From Pontibacter sp. G13 (GTDB taxonomy: Bacteria > Bacteroidota > Bacteroidia > J057), in contig NZ_CP134696.1 in assembly GCF_031851795.1 (NCBI RefSeq), forward strand, positions 682,001 to 746,000: a stretch of 64,000 bases of DNA. Direction: 5' to 3'. The position numbers were made by a program, and so were the translations under genes. Of the stretch, positions 28,527 to 36,949 are shown in pieces. The first letter of the stretch is position 1. Every line of letters starts with the position of its first letter. The notes beneath the pieces were generated by a model. It saw only the letters and a list, made by a program, of their open reading frames with translations, ran no database searches and was not told the origin of the DNA.

Positions 28527-29192
28527 ATGAAGGTGATCATCACAGGGTCCTCCGGTATGGTAGGCAAGGGCGTTTTGCTGGAATGTCTCGACAACGATCT
28601 GATAACTCAGGTCTTGGTCGTCAACCGAAACACCATCGGCATGGACCATCCCAAACTCAAGGAAGTACTCTTGACCGATTTCACTGAGGCAAGGTCCATC
28701 AAGAGCCATTTGGCGGGATACGACGCGTGTTTCTATTGTGCAGGAATTTCTGTATTGGGCTTGAATGAGGAGCAATACACCCGGATTACCTATGAGATGA
28801 CTAAGGCTTTTGCGGATGTGTTGTACGAGCTCAATCCCAACTTGGTATTCAATTATGTTTCCGGGACGGGCACCGATGAGACCGAAAAAGGTGGGACCAT
28901 GTGGGCCCGTGTCAAAGGCAAAACCGAGAATATGGTCCTCCAAAAAGGATTCAAGGATGCCTATGCTTTTCGTCCGGGTGCGATCATTCCAGAGCGAGGC
29001 ATCAAATCCAGAACAGGTTGGTACAATGCATTTTATGTGGTACTCAGGCCATTCTTCTCTATCATGAAGAAATCCCGTAACATCACCACCACCACCAAAA
29101 TCGGAGATGCCATGATCAATTCCTTGCGATTTCCCATGACCCTCAAGCATCTCGAAAATCCCCAGATCAACGAGTTGGCGACCAAGTCCTAG
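28527..29192 (+). CDS. NAD(P)-binding Rossmann protein (SDR/NmrA-like)
   Basis: 221 residues. Short atypical SDR: nucleotide motif 'ITGSSGMVGKGV', 'VNRNTIG' for cofactor 2'-phosphate discrimination, 'YCAGISVLGLNEEQYTRITYEM' and 'AFRPGAIIPERGIKSRTGWY'. Such proteins act as oxidoreductases or as redox-sensing regulators; the absence of a clear YxxxK dyad makes a catalytic role uncertain. Ends with a terminator. Confidence 0.88.
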   Translation: MKVIITGSSGMVGKGVLLECLDNDLITQVLVVNRNTIGMDHPKLKEVLLTDFTEARSIKSHLAGYDACFYCAGISVLGLNEEQYTRITYEMTKAFADVLYELNPNLVFNYVSGTGTDETEKGGTMWARVKGKTENMVLQKGFKDAYAFRPGAIIPERGIKSRTGWYNAFYVVLRPFFSIMKKSRNITTTTKIGDAMINSLRFPMTLKHLENPQINELATKS

Positions 29193-29223
29193 CGAATTCT
29201 AACCCTTCACATATTACCCCAAA

Positions 29224-29253
29224 AACAGCCGAGGCCCTCCAGTCTCGGCTGTT
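29224..29253 (+). terminator. Hairpin terminator
   Basis: 10-bp stem AACAGCCGAG / CTCGGCTGTT with a 10-nt loop, followed by CATGTTTTCC. Follows the Rossmann protein gene. Confidence 0.7.
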
Positions 29254-29467
29254 CATGTTTTCCATTTATAATTTCGAAGAAATTCACATAAACAATTGAT
29301 AAACAAAACTTATCAGAATACATATATTCTAAGATTGGAAAAATATCATGCTAGACGGTATGTTCCTTTACTAATTTCAAAGAAACATGAAGCCGTGGAT
29401 AGTTATTTGTTCCAATTTTACTAATTTCGATTTTCGGTAATTACGCAAATACAAACCCAACCATCAC

Positions 29468-30097
29468 ATGGAAAGCAATATTTACTCACTCATTGGCAAA
29501 ATGTGGAAGTCAGTGACTGTTCACAATGGTGAATTGTGGGTCAGTAACTCAAAACGGCGCAGTATCGAAAAGTTTTCTGAGGCAGTCCAGAAAACCGGCA
29601 TGATGAAATCGGCCTATGCGTGGCCGTATGACCGCATCACCGCTGTTTCCTTCAATACAGCTTCTAGCGATGTCGAGGTCTCCTATCTCAATGAAAAGGA
29701 CAAAGAAAAATCCTACCAACTTGAATTTCTAGATGAGGAGGAGGCCAATCAGTTCGGAAACTTCCTAGGCAAAGACTTGGGGTATGGAGTGATGGAAAAC
29801 AAGGAACCTGCGTGGAAACCCTTGGGAAAAAGTCTTCTCTACATCGCCAGCATCTTGTTTCTCACCATCATGGGAGCCACAGTTGAAGACCCCAGCGAGC
29901 TAGGAGAGAATAGCAGAAATGGTCGCGCAATCGGCAAAATCTTGGCGCTCATCACCGATGTGATCGGACAGACGGGGCTGATCATTGTCGGGGTGTTGGC
30001 GAGTTTGGTGATCGGATTCTTTGCTTTCAAGCGGTTCAAAAATCCCGCACAAGACGTTACCTACAGCCAATCACTCACTCCTGCCCAGGCAGAATAG
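29468..30097 (+). CDS. Hypothetical two-helix membrane protein
   Basis: 209 residues. The first ~110 residues are hydrophilic with alternating strands ('WKSVTVHNGELWVSNSKRRSI', 'RITAVSFNTASSDVEVSYLNEKDKEKSYQLEFLDEEEANQFGNFL') that resemble a PH-like beta-barrel ending in a helix; this is a pattern guess. Two membrane helices follow (about 122-138 and 160-182). Topology would place the N-domain in the cytoplasm. Not assigned to a family; no operon partner. Confidence 0.65.
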   Translation: MESNIYSLIGKMWKSVTVHNGELWVSNSKRRSIEKFSEAVQKTGMMKSAYAWPYDRITAVSFNTASSDVEVSYLNEKDKEKSYQLEFLDEEEANQFGNFLGKDLGYGVMENKEPAWKPLGKSLLYIASILFLTIMGATVEDPSELGENSRNGRAIGKILALITDVIGQTGLIIVGVLASLVIGFFAFKRFKNPAQDVTYSQSLTPAQAE

Positions 30098-30120
30098 GCA
30101 CATTTAGCTGACATGACACA

Positions 30121-30152
30121 TCAGGCGATGCTCCGAATGGGGGGATCGCCTG
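30121..30152. terminator. Possible hairpin terminator
   Basis: 9-bp perfect stem TCAGGCGAT / ATCGCCTGA with a 14-nt loop, 24 bp after the stop of the membrane-protein gene. No T-tract, so termination is uncertain. Confidence 0.4.
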
Positions 30153-30237
30153 ATGGCTTTCAAGGCCCATTTTTCCAGTTCCACGACGCGAGATAGGCAA
30201 TATTCGAAGGGAATGGCCATCTTGGAGAAAAAGTCAA

Positions 30238-31332
30238 ATGCCTCTCTACCCACTCCCTGGAAAAGGAATCGTCGTCCTCGTTTTCAATTTGATTTGCCTG
30301 CATTCCTGCTCACAAGCCCAACAGGCATTTGTGGGCTATGCTACGGCCACAGTTGATTCGGCGCACATTCAAACCCAAACCTTTGGATATGCCGATCAAG
30401 CGGCTGGGATTTCCTATTCAGACCTCACGGTACAACCTGTAGGCTCTGTCAGCAAAACCCTCATCGGGATGTCCCTCATGATCGCCAAGGATCAGGGCTT
30501 GATCGACCTAGACGCTGACATCAATGATTATCTAGACTTCCCCGTCCAGAATCCCCGACTGAAGGATGGTGCTCCCATCACGCTCCGGCATTTGGCGACA
30601 CATACCTCCGGAATCATCGATACCGACAAAAACTACGAACAGGCATACTCAAAAGGGAAGGTGCCAGAGAAGGATTTGGGAACATACCTGAAAGACTATC
30701 TATTGCCCGGAGGGACCCTCTACAGCAAAAAGCAGTGGAGCAAACACACTCCGGGGACATACTACGAATATTCCAATGTAGGTGCCGCACTCGCCGCCCA
30801 CGTGCTGGAACGTGCCAGTGGAATACCCTTTGATCAATTTACCCAGAGACATATCCTGACGCCGTTGGGGATGACCCATTCGGGCTGGTCCTATGCCTCG
30901 ATTGATGAATCCCAACATGCCGTCCTCTATGACGCTGCGAGAGAACCCATCGGTCCATACACCCTCATCACCTATCCGGATGGAGGATTTCGGACGTGCA
31001 TTCAAGACTTGGCGATCTACCTCCAAACGCTGATTCAAGGATATGCCCATCAATCCGACCTACTCACCCCTGCGGCCTGGGATGAATGGTTCAGTATGCA
31101 ATTTACAGAAGCGAAACCTGTCCAAAACATCGACCCTCGCGAACCCAATTCCGGCATATTCATGATGCACGCCAAATCCGGAAAAATCGGCCATACAGGC
31201 TCCGATCCGGGAGTTTCTGCCTTCATGTTTTTCAATCCAGAGACGCTTCGCGGTCAGCTGTTCATGACCAATCTAGACATCACTGAAGAAAACGTGGAGC
31301 AATTCAAGGAAATCTGGGATCGCTTGGAATAG
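30238..31332 (+). CDS. Serine hydrolase of the class C beta-lactamase fold
   Basis: 364 residues. Exported: a hydrophobic segment ends in a possible lipobox 'LHSC'. Active-site motifs: S-x-x-K in 'GSVSKTLIG', Y-x-N in 'YYEYSNVGAAL' and the K/H-T-G element as 'GHTGSDPG'. The family includes AmpC-type beta-lactamases, D-Ala-D-Ala carboxypeptidases and esterases; 'HLATHTSGI' is typical of the non-lactamase members. The true substrate is not predictable from sequence. No ampR-like regulator is adjacent. Confidence 0.9.
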   Translation: MPLYPLPGKGIVVLVFNLICLHSCSQAQQAFVGYATATVDSAHIQTQTFGYADQAAGISYSDLTVQPVGSVSKTLIGMSLMIAKDQGLIDLDADINDYLDFPVQNPRLKDGAPITLRHLATHTSGIIDTDKNYEQAYSKGKVPEKDLGTYLKDYLLPGGTLYSKKQWSKHTPGTYYEYSNVGAALAAHVLERASGIPFDQFTQRHILTPLGMTHSGWSYASIDESQHAVLYDAAREPIGPYTLITYPDGGFRTCIQDLAIYLQTLIQGYAHQSDLLTPAAWDEWFSMQFTEAKPVQNIDPREPNSGIFMMHAKSGKIGHTGSDPGVSAFMFFNPETLRGQLFMTNLDITEENVEQFKEIWDRLE

Positions 31333-31459
31333 AAGAGGATCACCTCCTTGATGCACAACTTATGCGCTTTGAACGTCGGCTCCATACCGAGGTCTCAAGG
31401 CGCATTTTGATAACGGGGCCAAACAATCCTCCTGCGTTCCTGTTGTCACTTGAAAATCT

Positions 31460-31480
31460 ACCGAATGAACGTTCATACTG
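31460..31480. promoter_or_regulatory. TetR operator candidate overlapping its own start codon
   Basis: A perfect 12-bp palindrome ATGAACGTTCAT (31465-31476) sits on the start codon of the TetR gene in the context ACCGAATGAACGTTCA. The same ACCGAATGAAC-x-TTCA context recurs at 32061-32078 upstream of the next gene, which makes both good operator candidates for TetR autorepression and target control. Confidence 0.6.
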
Positions 31481-32046
31481 CCTCGCAACCAGACAAAAAG
31501 ATCCAAATCTTGGAGACTGCCTTGGCGCTATTTAGCACGCAGGGATTGCAGCAGACTTCCATGTCTCAGGTTTCCAAGGAATCGGGTGTGGCGGTAGGAA
31601 CGATGTACCATCATTTCAAAAGTAAAGGGGAATTGATCGAGGGAATTTTCCTGCATATCAATCAGGCATTGGGAGAAGCTGTAGAATTCACTCCTGAAGA
31701 GCAACAACTGTCGGTCAAGGAGCGATTCTCGCTGATTTTGAAGAAGGGGTATCAATTTTATGTCAGTCATCCCAATCATTTCCTGTTTCACGATACCCAC
31801 AACTATTCCCCGCTCATTTCACAAGACGTGAGAGATCAATCCCGGAGTTATTACCCATCCTTTTTTGATCTATTGCTAGAAGGGATCGACCAAGGCATCA
31901 TCGTCAACATGCATCCCATCTTACTGATTCGGTGGATTTATAATGCCATGGTTTCGATTGTACAGATCAAACTCAACCACGAAATCGAGGTAACGGAAGA
32001 CATGCTAGACAAGACCATCGAAATGACATGGAAGGGACTTACTTAA
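31465..32046 (+). CDS. TetR/AcrR-family transcriptional regulator
   Basis: 193 residues from ATG 31465. N-terminal HTH: 'KIQILETALALFSTQGLQQTSMSQVSKESGVAVGTMYHHFKSKGELIEGIF' is the classical TetR DNA-binding domain. The C-terminal ligand domain is divergent ('YQFYVSHPNHFLFHDTHNYSPLIS'). The start codon lies in a candidate operator, and a second matching site precedes the aldehyde dehydrogenase gene, so self- and target repression is likely. The inducer is possibly an aldehyde or related lipid product, by context only. Confidence 0.93.
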   Translation: MNVHTASQPDKKIQILETALALFSTQGLQQTSMSQVSKESGVAVGTMYHHFKSKGELIEGIFLHINQALGEAVEFTPEEQQLSVKERFSLILKKGYQFYVSHPNHFLFHDTHNYSPLISQDVRDQSRSYYPSFFDLLLEGIDQGIIVNMHPILLIRWIYNAMVSIVQIKLNHEIEVTEDMLDKTIEMTWKGLT

Positions 32047-32060
32047 ATTTTGGCTTAACC

Positions 32061-32078
32061 ACCGAATGAACATTCAGT
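32061..32078. promoter_or_regulatory. TetR operator candidate upstream of aldehyde dehydrogenase
   Basis: ACCGAATGAACATTCAGT, a near copy of the site over the tetR start (TGAA-2-TTCA arms, identical 5' flank ACCGA). It lies 29 bp before the aldehyde dehydrogenase start. Confidence 0.6.
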
Positions 32079-32106
32079 CTAACGTTCCAACCAAATTCGA
32101 TGAATT

Positions 32107-33708
32107 ATGAATGCCCAACAAGGATTCGACATGCTTGCGCCTGAACAATGGGCCGAAACGCCCGCGCACGTCAGGCTACATCTTTTGGAGGAAGTGAGAG
32201 AGAGGTTGAAAACCTACGGAAGAGAATTGGCGGAATCTGACACCAAGATGAAGAATGACCTCATGGGAGAGGAGCTGTATTCCGTCGAAACTTCCATGAT
32301 GAGTACGGTCGTTCCAGTTGCCAACACCCTGACAGCTTGTATTCATCTGTATGAGCATCTTCTCAAAGGTCACATGCCCAAAGCCGAGAAGATCGTGAAA
32401 GTCAAGGAAGGCGTATACGACGTTGAAGTCAAGCCCCTAGACAGCAAGGACCGACTGCTTGCTGGCACTCAAAAGTTCCATTTGCGCGTCAAAGGACAGC
32501 CTCACCAGACCAATCCATTTGACAAACCCGCAGGGATCATCGCGGTGTCAGGCGCTGGAAACTATAGCTCTTCTCTGGAAATGGTCAAGGCGATTTTCCT
32601 CGAAAACAAAGCGGTCATCCACAAGCCCCATCAACTCAATGAAGAGACCGACCGGGTATGGGAGAAAATCTTCCAACCGTTGGTGGATGCCAAGGCCATC
32701 GCCTTTATCGACGCAGACCAAGGGCGGGCCATGACCCAATTGGAAGGATTGGACAAGATCTATTTTACGGGATCTACCGCTGTCGCCAAAGCCATCGACC
32801 GGGCAGCCAAAGTTCCCTTGATCTCCGAATGCGGAGGTAACAATCCCTGTATCATTGTTCCGGGTGATAAACCTTGGACAGCCAAGCAGATGGAGCATCA
32901 GGCCATCCAGATCGCCACAATCTCCAAATTGAATGGAGGGGCAGTCTGCGGACGTATCCAAACCTTGGTGACCTCCAGAAACTGGTCACAACGCGAGGAA
33001 TTTCTGGCAGCGCTTGAAAAAGCCATTGTCGAACAGACTCCAGCTATGGGTACCTACTATCCCAAATCTGAAAAAGTCGCCGAAGCATTTATCGAGCATT
33101 ACCCCAATGCCAAGATCCTCAAGCCTGAAAATGGGAAATACAATCATGGATCTTTTGTATTGATCTCGGATGTTGATCCGGAGAGCTATGCCACTCAAAA
33201 CGAGGCTTTCTGTCAGATCATCGACGAAGTTGCGCTAGATGTCCCAACCAGTCCGGAGGCATTTTTGCCAGCGGCGGTCTCATTCTGCAATGAGAAGCTG
33301 CTGGGCACACTGGGTAGTAGTATCATTGTCGATGAAGGCACCAAGAAGGCTCATAAAGATGCTGTCAACCAAGCGATCACAGACCTCGAGTACGGTGCCG
33401 TCACACTCAACACCATGCCTCCGCTGGTTTTCCTGAGTCCCTATCTCACGTGGGGAGGCAACGAAGAAGGGAAAGAATTTGTGTCTGGAGTCGGGAATTT
33501 CGGTAATGCATACTGCTTCGAGAATGTCCAGAAATCCATTCTGGAGGATCAATTCACCTCACCGGGACACATGATGGTCACCAACAAAAAGGCCTTTGAT
33601 CATCTCGCCAGCAACATGGCAGAATTTGCAGTAGCCCCGACCTGGATGAATCTCACCAAAATGATGGGTACGACGGTCGTAGATCAAATGCGACACAAGG
33701 ACTTTTAG
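32107..33708 (+). CDS. Aldehyde dehydrogenase family protein
   Basis: 533 residues of the ALDH superfamily. Recognisable elements: 'GIIAVSGAGNYSSSLEMVKAIFLENKAVIHKPHQ' (cofactor pocket), 'YFTGSTAVAKAID' (Rossmann Gly motif), catalytic Glu in 'ISECGGNNPCIIV', and the catalytic Cys in 'NGGAVCGR'. It is longer than a typical ALDH and has an unusual N-terminus, which fits the atypical group used for long-chain or CoA-linked aldehydes, but this is inference. It is under the TetR gene with the matching operator in front; the next gene is an SDR, so together they may process an alcohol/aldehyde pair. Confidence 0.9.
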   Translation: MNAQQGFDMLAPEQWAETPAHVRLHLLEEVRERLKTYGRELAESDTKMKNDLMGEELYSVETSMMSTVVPVANTLTACIHLYEHLLKGHMPKAEKIVKVKEGVYDVEVKPLDSKDRLLAGTQKFHLRVKGQPHQTNPFDKPAGIIAVSGAGNYSSSLEMVKAIFLENKAVIHKPHQLNEETDRVWEKIFQPLVDAKAIAFIDADQGRAMTQLEGLDKIYFTGSTAVAKAIDRAAKVPLISECGGNNPCIIVPGDKPWTAKQMEHQAIQIATISKLNGGAVCGRIQTLVTSRNWSQREEFLAALEKAIVEQTPAMGTYYPKSEKVAEAFIEHYPNAKILKPENGKYNHGSFVLISDVDPESYATQNEAFCQIIDEVALDVPTSPEAFLPAAVSFCNEKLLGTLGSSIIVDEGTKKAHKDAVNQAITDLEYGAVTLNTMPPLVFLSPYLTWGGNEEGKEFVSGVGNFGNAYCFENVQKSILEDQFTSPGHMMVTNKKAFDHLASNMAEFAVAPTWMNLTKMMGTTVVDQMRHKDF

Positions 33709-33792
33709 GGAATTGTCCAAGATTTCCTGCCTAGCACCCCTTCATCCTGAATTCTGCCAGCGAGTATTTGTATGATCGATTAACCTCTGAAC

Positions 33793-34626
33793 ATGAATCA
33801 GACCATTCTCATCACGGGCTGTAGCACAGGCATCGGCCGGATGACCGCCAAATATTTTCAGCAGAAGGGATGGAACGTATCCGCTACTGTCCGCAAAGAT
33901 CCCGAAGCTGACACAGAATTGAATGCACTGGACCGGGTCTTGGTCACCGCACTGGATGTGACGAAAAATGACACCATCGAGGCCGCCGTTCAGGCTACCA
34001 TTGATCGTTTTGGACAGATCGACGTGTTACTCAACAATGCGGGATATGGATCTTATGGCATCTTGGAAGCCACTACGGAGCAAGCAATCCGAATGCAATT
34101 CGATGTCAATGTGATCGGTGCCCTCATGGTGACCAAAGCCGTGATCCCCCACATGCGAAAACGCCATTCGGGAACGATCATCAACATTTCCTCGATGGGA
34201 GGAAAAATTACGTTTCCTTTGGGGACCCTTTATCACGGTTCCAAATTCGCCGTGGAAGGAATGTCCGAAGCGTTATCATTCGAATTATCCGCTATTGGGA
34301 TCAAGGTCAAAATGATCGAACCGGGGATGATCAAAACCAATTTTGAGTCCACGACCATGCAGAATATGGCGATAGACCCCAGTCAGACCGAGTATGCGCC
34401 ATTTCTCCAACAGGTGATGGATGGGATGAAACAAACAGCGGGCAGTGCCTCTGAACCTATTCTGGTCGCCGAAACCATCTACCGAGCAGCCACAGATGGT
34501 ACTGATCAGCTCCGGTACATCGCCGGACCTGATGCGGAACAAATCATTGCTGCGAGAAAGCAACTGGATGATCCTGCGTATATGAATTTGATTCGATCCA
34601 ATATGGGCCTTTTGCGTCCACAATGA
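33793..34626 (+). CDS. Short-chain dehydrogenase/reductase
   Basis: 277 residues. Classical SDR with 'TGCSTGIG' for NAD(P), 'NNAGYG', catalytic Ser in 'INISSMGG' and Y-x-x-x-K in 'YHGSK'. The 17-beta-HSD/retinol-dehydrogenase-like pattern 'VKMIEPGMIKTNF' is typical. It lies 84 bp after the aldehyde dehydrogenase and ends with a terminator at 34637-34664. Confidence 0.93.
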   Translation: MNQTILITGCSTGIGRMTAKYFQQKGWNVSATVRKDPEADTELNALDRVLVTALDVTKNDTIEAAVQATIDRFGQIDVLLNNAGYGSYGILEATTEQAIRMQFDVNVIGALMVTKAVIPHMRKRHSGTIINISSMGGKITFPLGTLYHGSKFAVEGMSEALSFELSAIGIKVKMIEPGMIKTNFESTTMQNMAIDPSQTEYAPFLQQVMDGMKQTAGSASEPILVAETIYRAATDGTDQLRYIAGPDAEQIIAARKQLDDPAYMNLIRSNMGLLRPQ

Positions 34627-34636
34627 CCATCGGGAA

Positions 34637-34664
34637 CCGAGTGTTTGCTCATGCATGCACTCGG
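34637..34664 (+). terminator. Hairpin terminator
   Basis: 7-bp stem CCGAGTG / CACTCGG with 14-nt loop followed by CCATATTTTT, downstream of the SDR gene. Confidence 0.65.
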
Positions 34665-34742
34665 CCATATTTTTCGTCGGATAAGTGCCTCCACTCCTCC
34701 CCGACCTTGCCATGATCCTACTCCCTTCAACTTCATCCACTC

Positions 34743-35135
34743 ATGAATTTCCATTCCTCCGTACCCATTTTCAATGTGCAGGACCTGAAAGCCAGCCGCA
34801 AATATTACATCGAAAGGTTGGGATTCCGCCAAGATTGGGACTACGAGGATATCGTGTGTTCCATCTCTCGCGGCAATTGTAGCATTATGCTCGTCCAGCA
34901 GGATCAGGGGCGAGGAGGTGCTTGGGTATGGATAGGCGTTGGCGATACCGAGCATTTACATGAAGAACTGGCTACCAGCGGGGCCAACATCAGGCAAGGC
35001 CCCACAAACTTTCCTTGGGCGCTCGAGATGCAGGTCGAAGACTTGGATGGTAATGTCATCAGATTTGGATCTGACAGTCTGGCGGGAAAACCCTATGGTC
35101 CGTGGAAGGATATGCATGGTCGATTAAGTACTTGA
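34743..35135 (+). CDS. VOC (glyoxalase/bleomycin-resistance) family protein
   Basis: 130 residues, single-unit VOC fold with the usual 'VPIFNVQDLKASRKYYIERLGF' start, 'GAWVWIGVGDTEHLHEEL' centre and 'PWALEMQVEDLDGNVIRFG' end. The His and Glu metal ligands are only partly evident, so enzyme versus binding protein (for example bleomycin-resistance like) is open. The next membrane gene follows after 32 bp. Confidence 0.9.
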   Translation: MNFHSSVPIFNVQDLKASRKYYIERLGFRQDWDYEDIVCSISRGNCSIMLVQQDQGRGGAWVWIGVGDTEHLHEELATSGANIRQGPTNFPWALEMQVEDLDGNVIRFGSDSLAGKPYGPWKDMHGRLST

Positions 35136-35167
35136 GGAAATTGGTTATCTTTCCTCAACTCATCGAT

Positions 35168-35566
35168 ATGAATCTCACTTCCTCCCCCAAACGGTTGTTC
35201 CTCATCGACGGCCTCGGCGCATCCTTGACGACGTTTTGTGTAGGGGTACTCATGGTCATTTGGCAAGCCTACATCGGGCTGCCCACGCATCTTTTGCAGA
35301 TTCTTGGAGGAATCGCCTTGATTTTTGCGATCTATTCCCTCGCTTGCTACCGCTGGCTCACTCGTGGCTGGGGGCCCTTCCTTCGAATCATTGCTCTCGC
35401 CAACGTGTCTTATCTCCTCCTCACTTGGTCGCTGGTATTCATTCACCGGACCACCCTACAGCCTTTTGCATGGGTTTATTTCACGGGGGAAACACTCATC
35501 GTACTGGGACTGATCTGGATGGAATGGAAAGTCAGCCATTCAAGCGATGCCCAAAAAGCAGGTTGA
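35168..35566 (+). CDS. Small four-helix membrane protein
   Basis: 132 residues from ATG 35168 (the frame opens at 35102 but earlier residues are not typical of a membrane-protein start). Four predicted membrane helices with short loops, a charged 'WLTRGWGPFLR' turn between the second and third. Family not recognised. It lies 32 bp after the VOC gene, suggesting co-transcription. Confidence 0.7.
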   Translation: MNLTSSPKRLFLIDGLGASLTTFCVGVLMVIWQAYIGLPTHLLQILGGIALIFAIYSLACYRWLTRGWGPFLRIIALANVSYLLLTWSLVFIHRTTLQPFAWVYFTGETLIVLGLIWMEWKVSHSSDAQKAG

Positions 35567-35637
35567 TGTTTTATGAGAAATGCTTCCTGATTGCAGAATT
35601 TTTGCCAGATTAAGGGAATCAAACACCGCGATTATTC

Positions 35638-36180
35638 ATGCACATTTCTCGACTCCTATTGGCACTTGCCATCCTGAGCTTCAATGGCCTCTTTTCATCT
35701 ACGCAGGCACAACAATTTCCGCAAAGCTGGCAGGGGATCTGGTCCGGCACCGTACATATTTGGAGCCCCAACCATCAGGTGGACTCCTTCCCGATGTCCC
35801 TCGAAATCACCCCTACCGACAGCTTGTGGAATTTCATCGTCAGATACCAAAGAAACCCCAGCCAGCCAGATATCCGAGGCTATTCGCTCGTGATCTTGGA
35901 TGATAGCTTGGGGCATTTTGCCATCGACGAGCACAATGACATCTTGCTGGATGCCTATCGATTCGACGATTGCCTGATGGTAGGCTTCGGGGGAATGGGC
36001 AGCGAATTACTGATGCGAATCTGCAAGGAAGGGGAATCCCTGCAATACGAGATCACTTCGGGGTTTTCGGAACCTACCCGAGTGAGTGGAGATACGATTC
36101 TAGGCACAGATACCATCCCTGAGATTCGGAGCTACGAGTTGTATAATATGATGAAAGCGCGATTGGATCTTCAACCTTAG
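35638..36180 (+). CDS. Exported hypothetical protein
   Basis: 180 residues. Sec signal cleaved near 'STQA'. Mature part has a lipocalin-like strand pattern: 'WQGIWSGTVHIWSPNHQVDSFPMSLEITPTDSLWNFIVRYQ', then 'DIRGYSLVILDDSLGHFAIDEHNDILLDAYRFDDCLMVGF', resembling a small beta-barrel that binds a hydrophobic ligand; this is pattern-based. Sixteen bp separate it from the phosphoesterase gene, so they are probably co-transcribed. Confidence 0.65.
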   Translation: MHISRLLLALAILSFNGLFSSTQAQQFPQSWQGIWSGTVHIWSPNHQVDSFPMSLEITPTDSLWNFIVRYQRNPSQPDIRGYSLVILDDSLGHFAIDEHNDILLDAYRFDDCLMVGFGGMGSELLMRICKEGESLQYEITSGFSEPTRVSGDTILGTDTIPEIRSYELYNMMKARLDLQP

Positions 36181-36196
36181 CCTCAAGCCTGACCCT

Positions 36197-36862
36197 ATGA
36201 ACAGAACGCCTATCCCTAAACCTGTCGGGAGGAGGTTTGCCATTCCCGACATTCATGGTTGCCTAAAAACCTTCCAGACTGTCCTCTACGATCGGCTTCA
36301 GGTTACCCGAGATGATCAAATCTTCTTGCTGGGGGATTATGTACATCGAGGACCAGATTCTGCTGGGGTACTGGATGAGCTGGTACATCTGATCGAGCAC
36401 GGCTATCAGATATTTCCTATTCGCGGCAATCACGATGATGATTACATCGAGGAAATGGGCGCTAGTCTTCCCTCGGCACATCTCGCCTTGTATGAATCTA
36501 TGCCGTATTTCAGGCTTACGGAAGAGTTCATCTTTGTCCATGCAAACCTGAATTACGATGCGCAAGATCCCTTCTCCGACACAGCGACCATGAAGTGGGG
36601 CACTAGATTTGAGGAAGAACCAGACTTGGAGTTTCTCGAAGGAAGACGTGTTATTCACGGGCATGTCATACACCCGATTGGCGAAATTTTTGATGCGATC
36701 CATGACGGTGCGACCATTCTACCGCTAGACAATGGATGCTACAAAGGCCTGAAATCCAGCAATGAGGCATACGGAACGCTCCTCGCGCTGAATCTCGACA
36801 CGATGGAATTGATGGTACAGCCTTGTGTAGATGAAAAAGTCGTGGCCAATTCTGAATCGTGA
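36197..36862 (+). CDS. Serine/threonine-type metallophosphoesterase
   Basis: 221 residues. PPP-like calcineurin fold: metal motif 1 'IPDIHGC' (Asp, His), motif 2 'GDYVHRGPDSAGVLD' (Asp), motif 3 'IRGNHDDDYI' (Asn, His), then 'FVHANLNY' and 'VIHGHVIHP' for the last His ligands. In standard PP1/PrpA-type enzymes motif 2 reads G-D-x-V-D-R-G; here the second Asp is His. Family members dephosphorylate proteins, diadenosine polyphosphates or other small phosphoesters. Confidence 0.9.
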   Translation: MNRTPIPKPVGRRFAIPDIHGCLKTFQTVLYDRLQVTRDDQIFLLGDYVHRGPDSAGVLDELVHLIEHGYQIFPIRGNHDDDYIEEMGASLPSAHLALYESMPYFRLTEEFIFVHANLNYDAQDPFSDTATMKWGTRFEEEPDLEFLEGRRVIHGHVIHPIGEIFDAIHDGATILPLDNGCYKGLKSSNEAYGTLLALNLDTMELMVQPCVDEKVVANSES

Positions 36863-36886
36863 AATTCGACCGGAGCAGGTTGGAAA

Positions 36887-36924
36887 CGACAGGGCCATTC
36901 CCATACCCGGAAATGGCCCTGTCG
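36887..36924. terminator. Bidirectional hairpin terminator
   Basis: 13-bp stem CGACAGGGCCATT / AATGGCCCTGTCG, then ATTTTGGG on the + side. Lies between the convergent phosphoesterase and CotH-like genes. Confidence 0.8.
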
Positions 36925-36949
36925 ATTTTGGGATATAGCAGAAAATCCG

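Noticed and set aside
28344-29150. Minus-strand 268-residue ORF
   Set aside because: Antisense to the Rossmann-fold gene, which has clear cofactor motifs.
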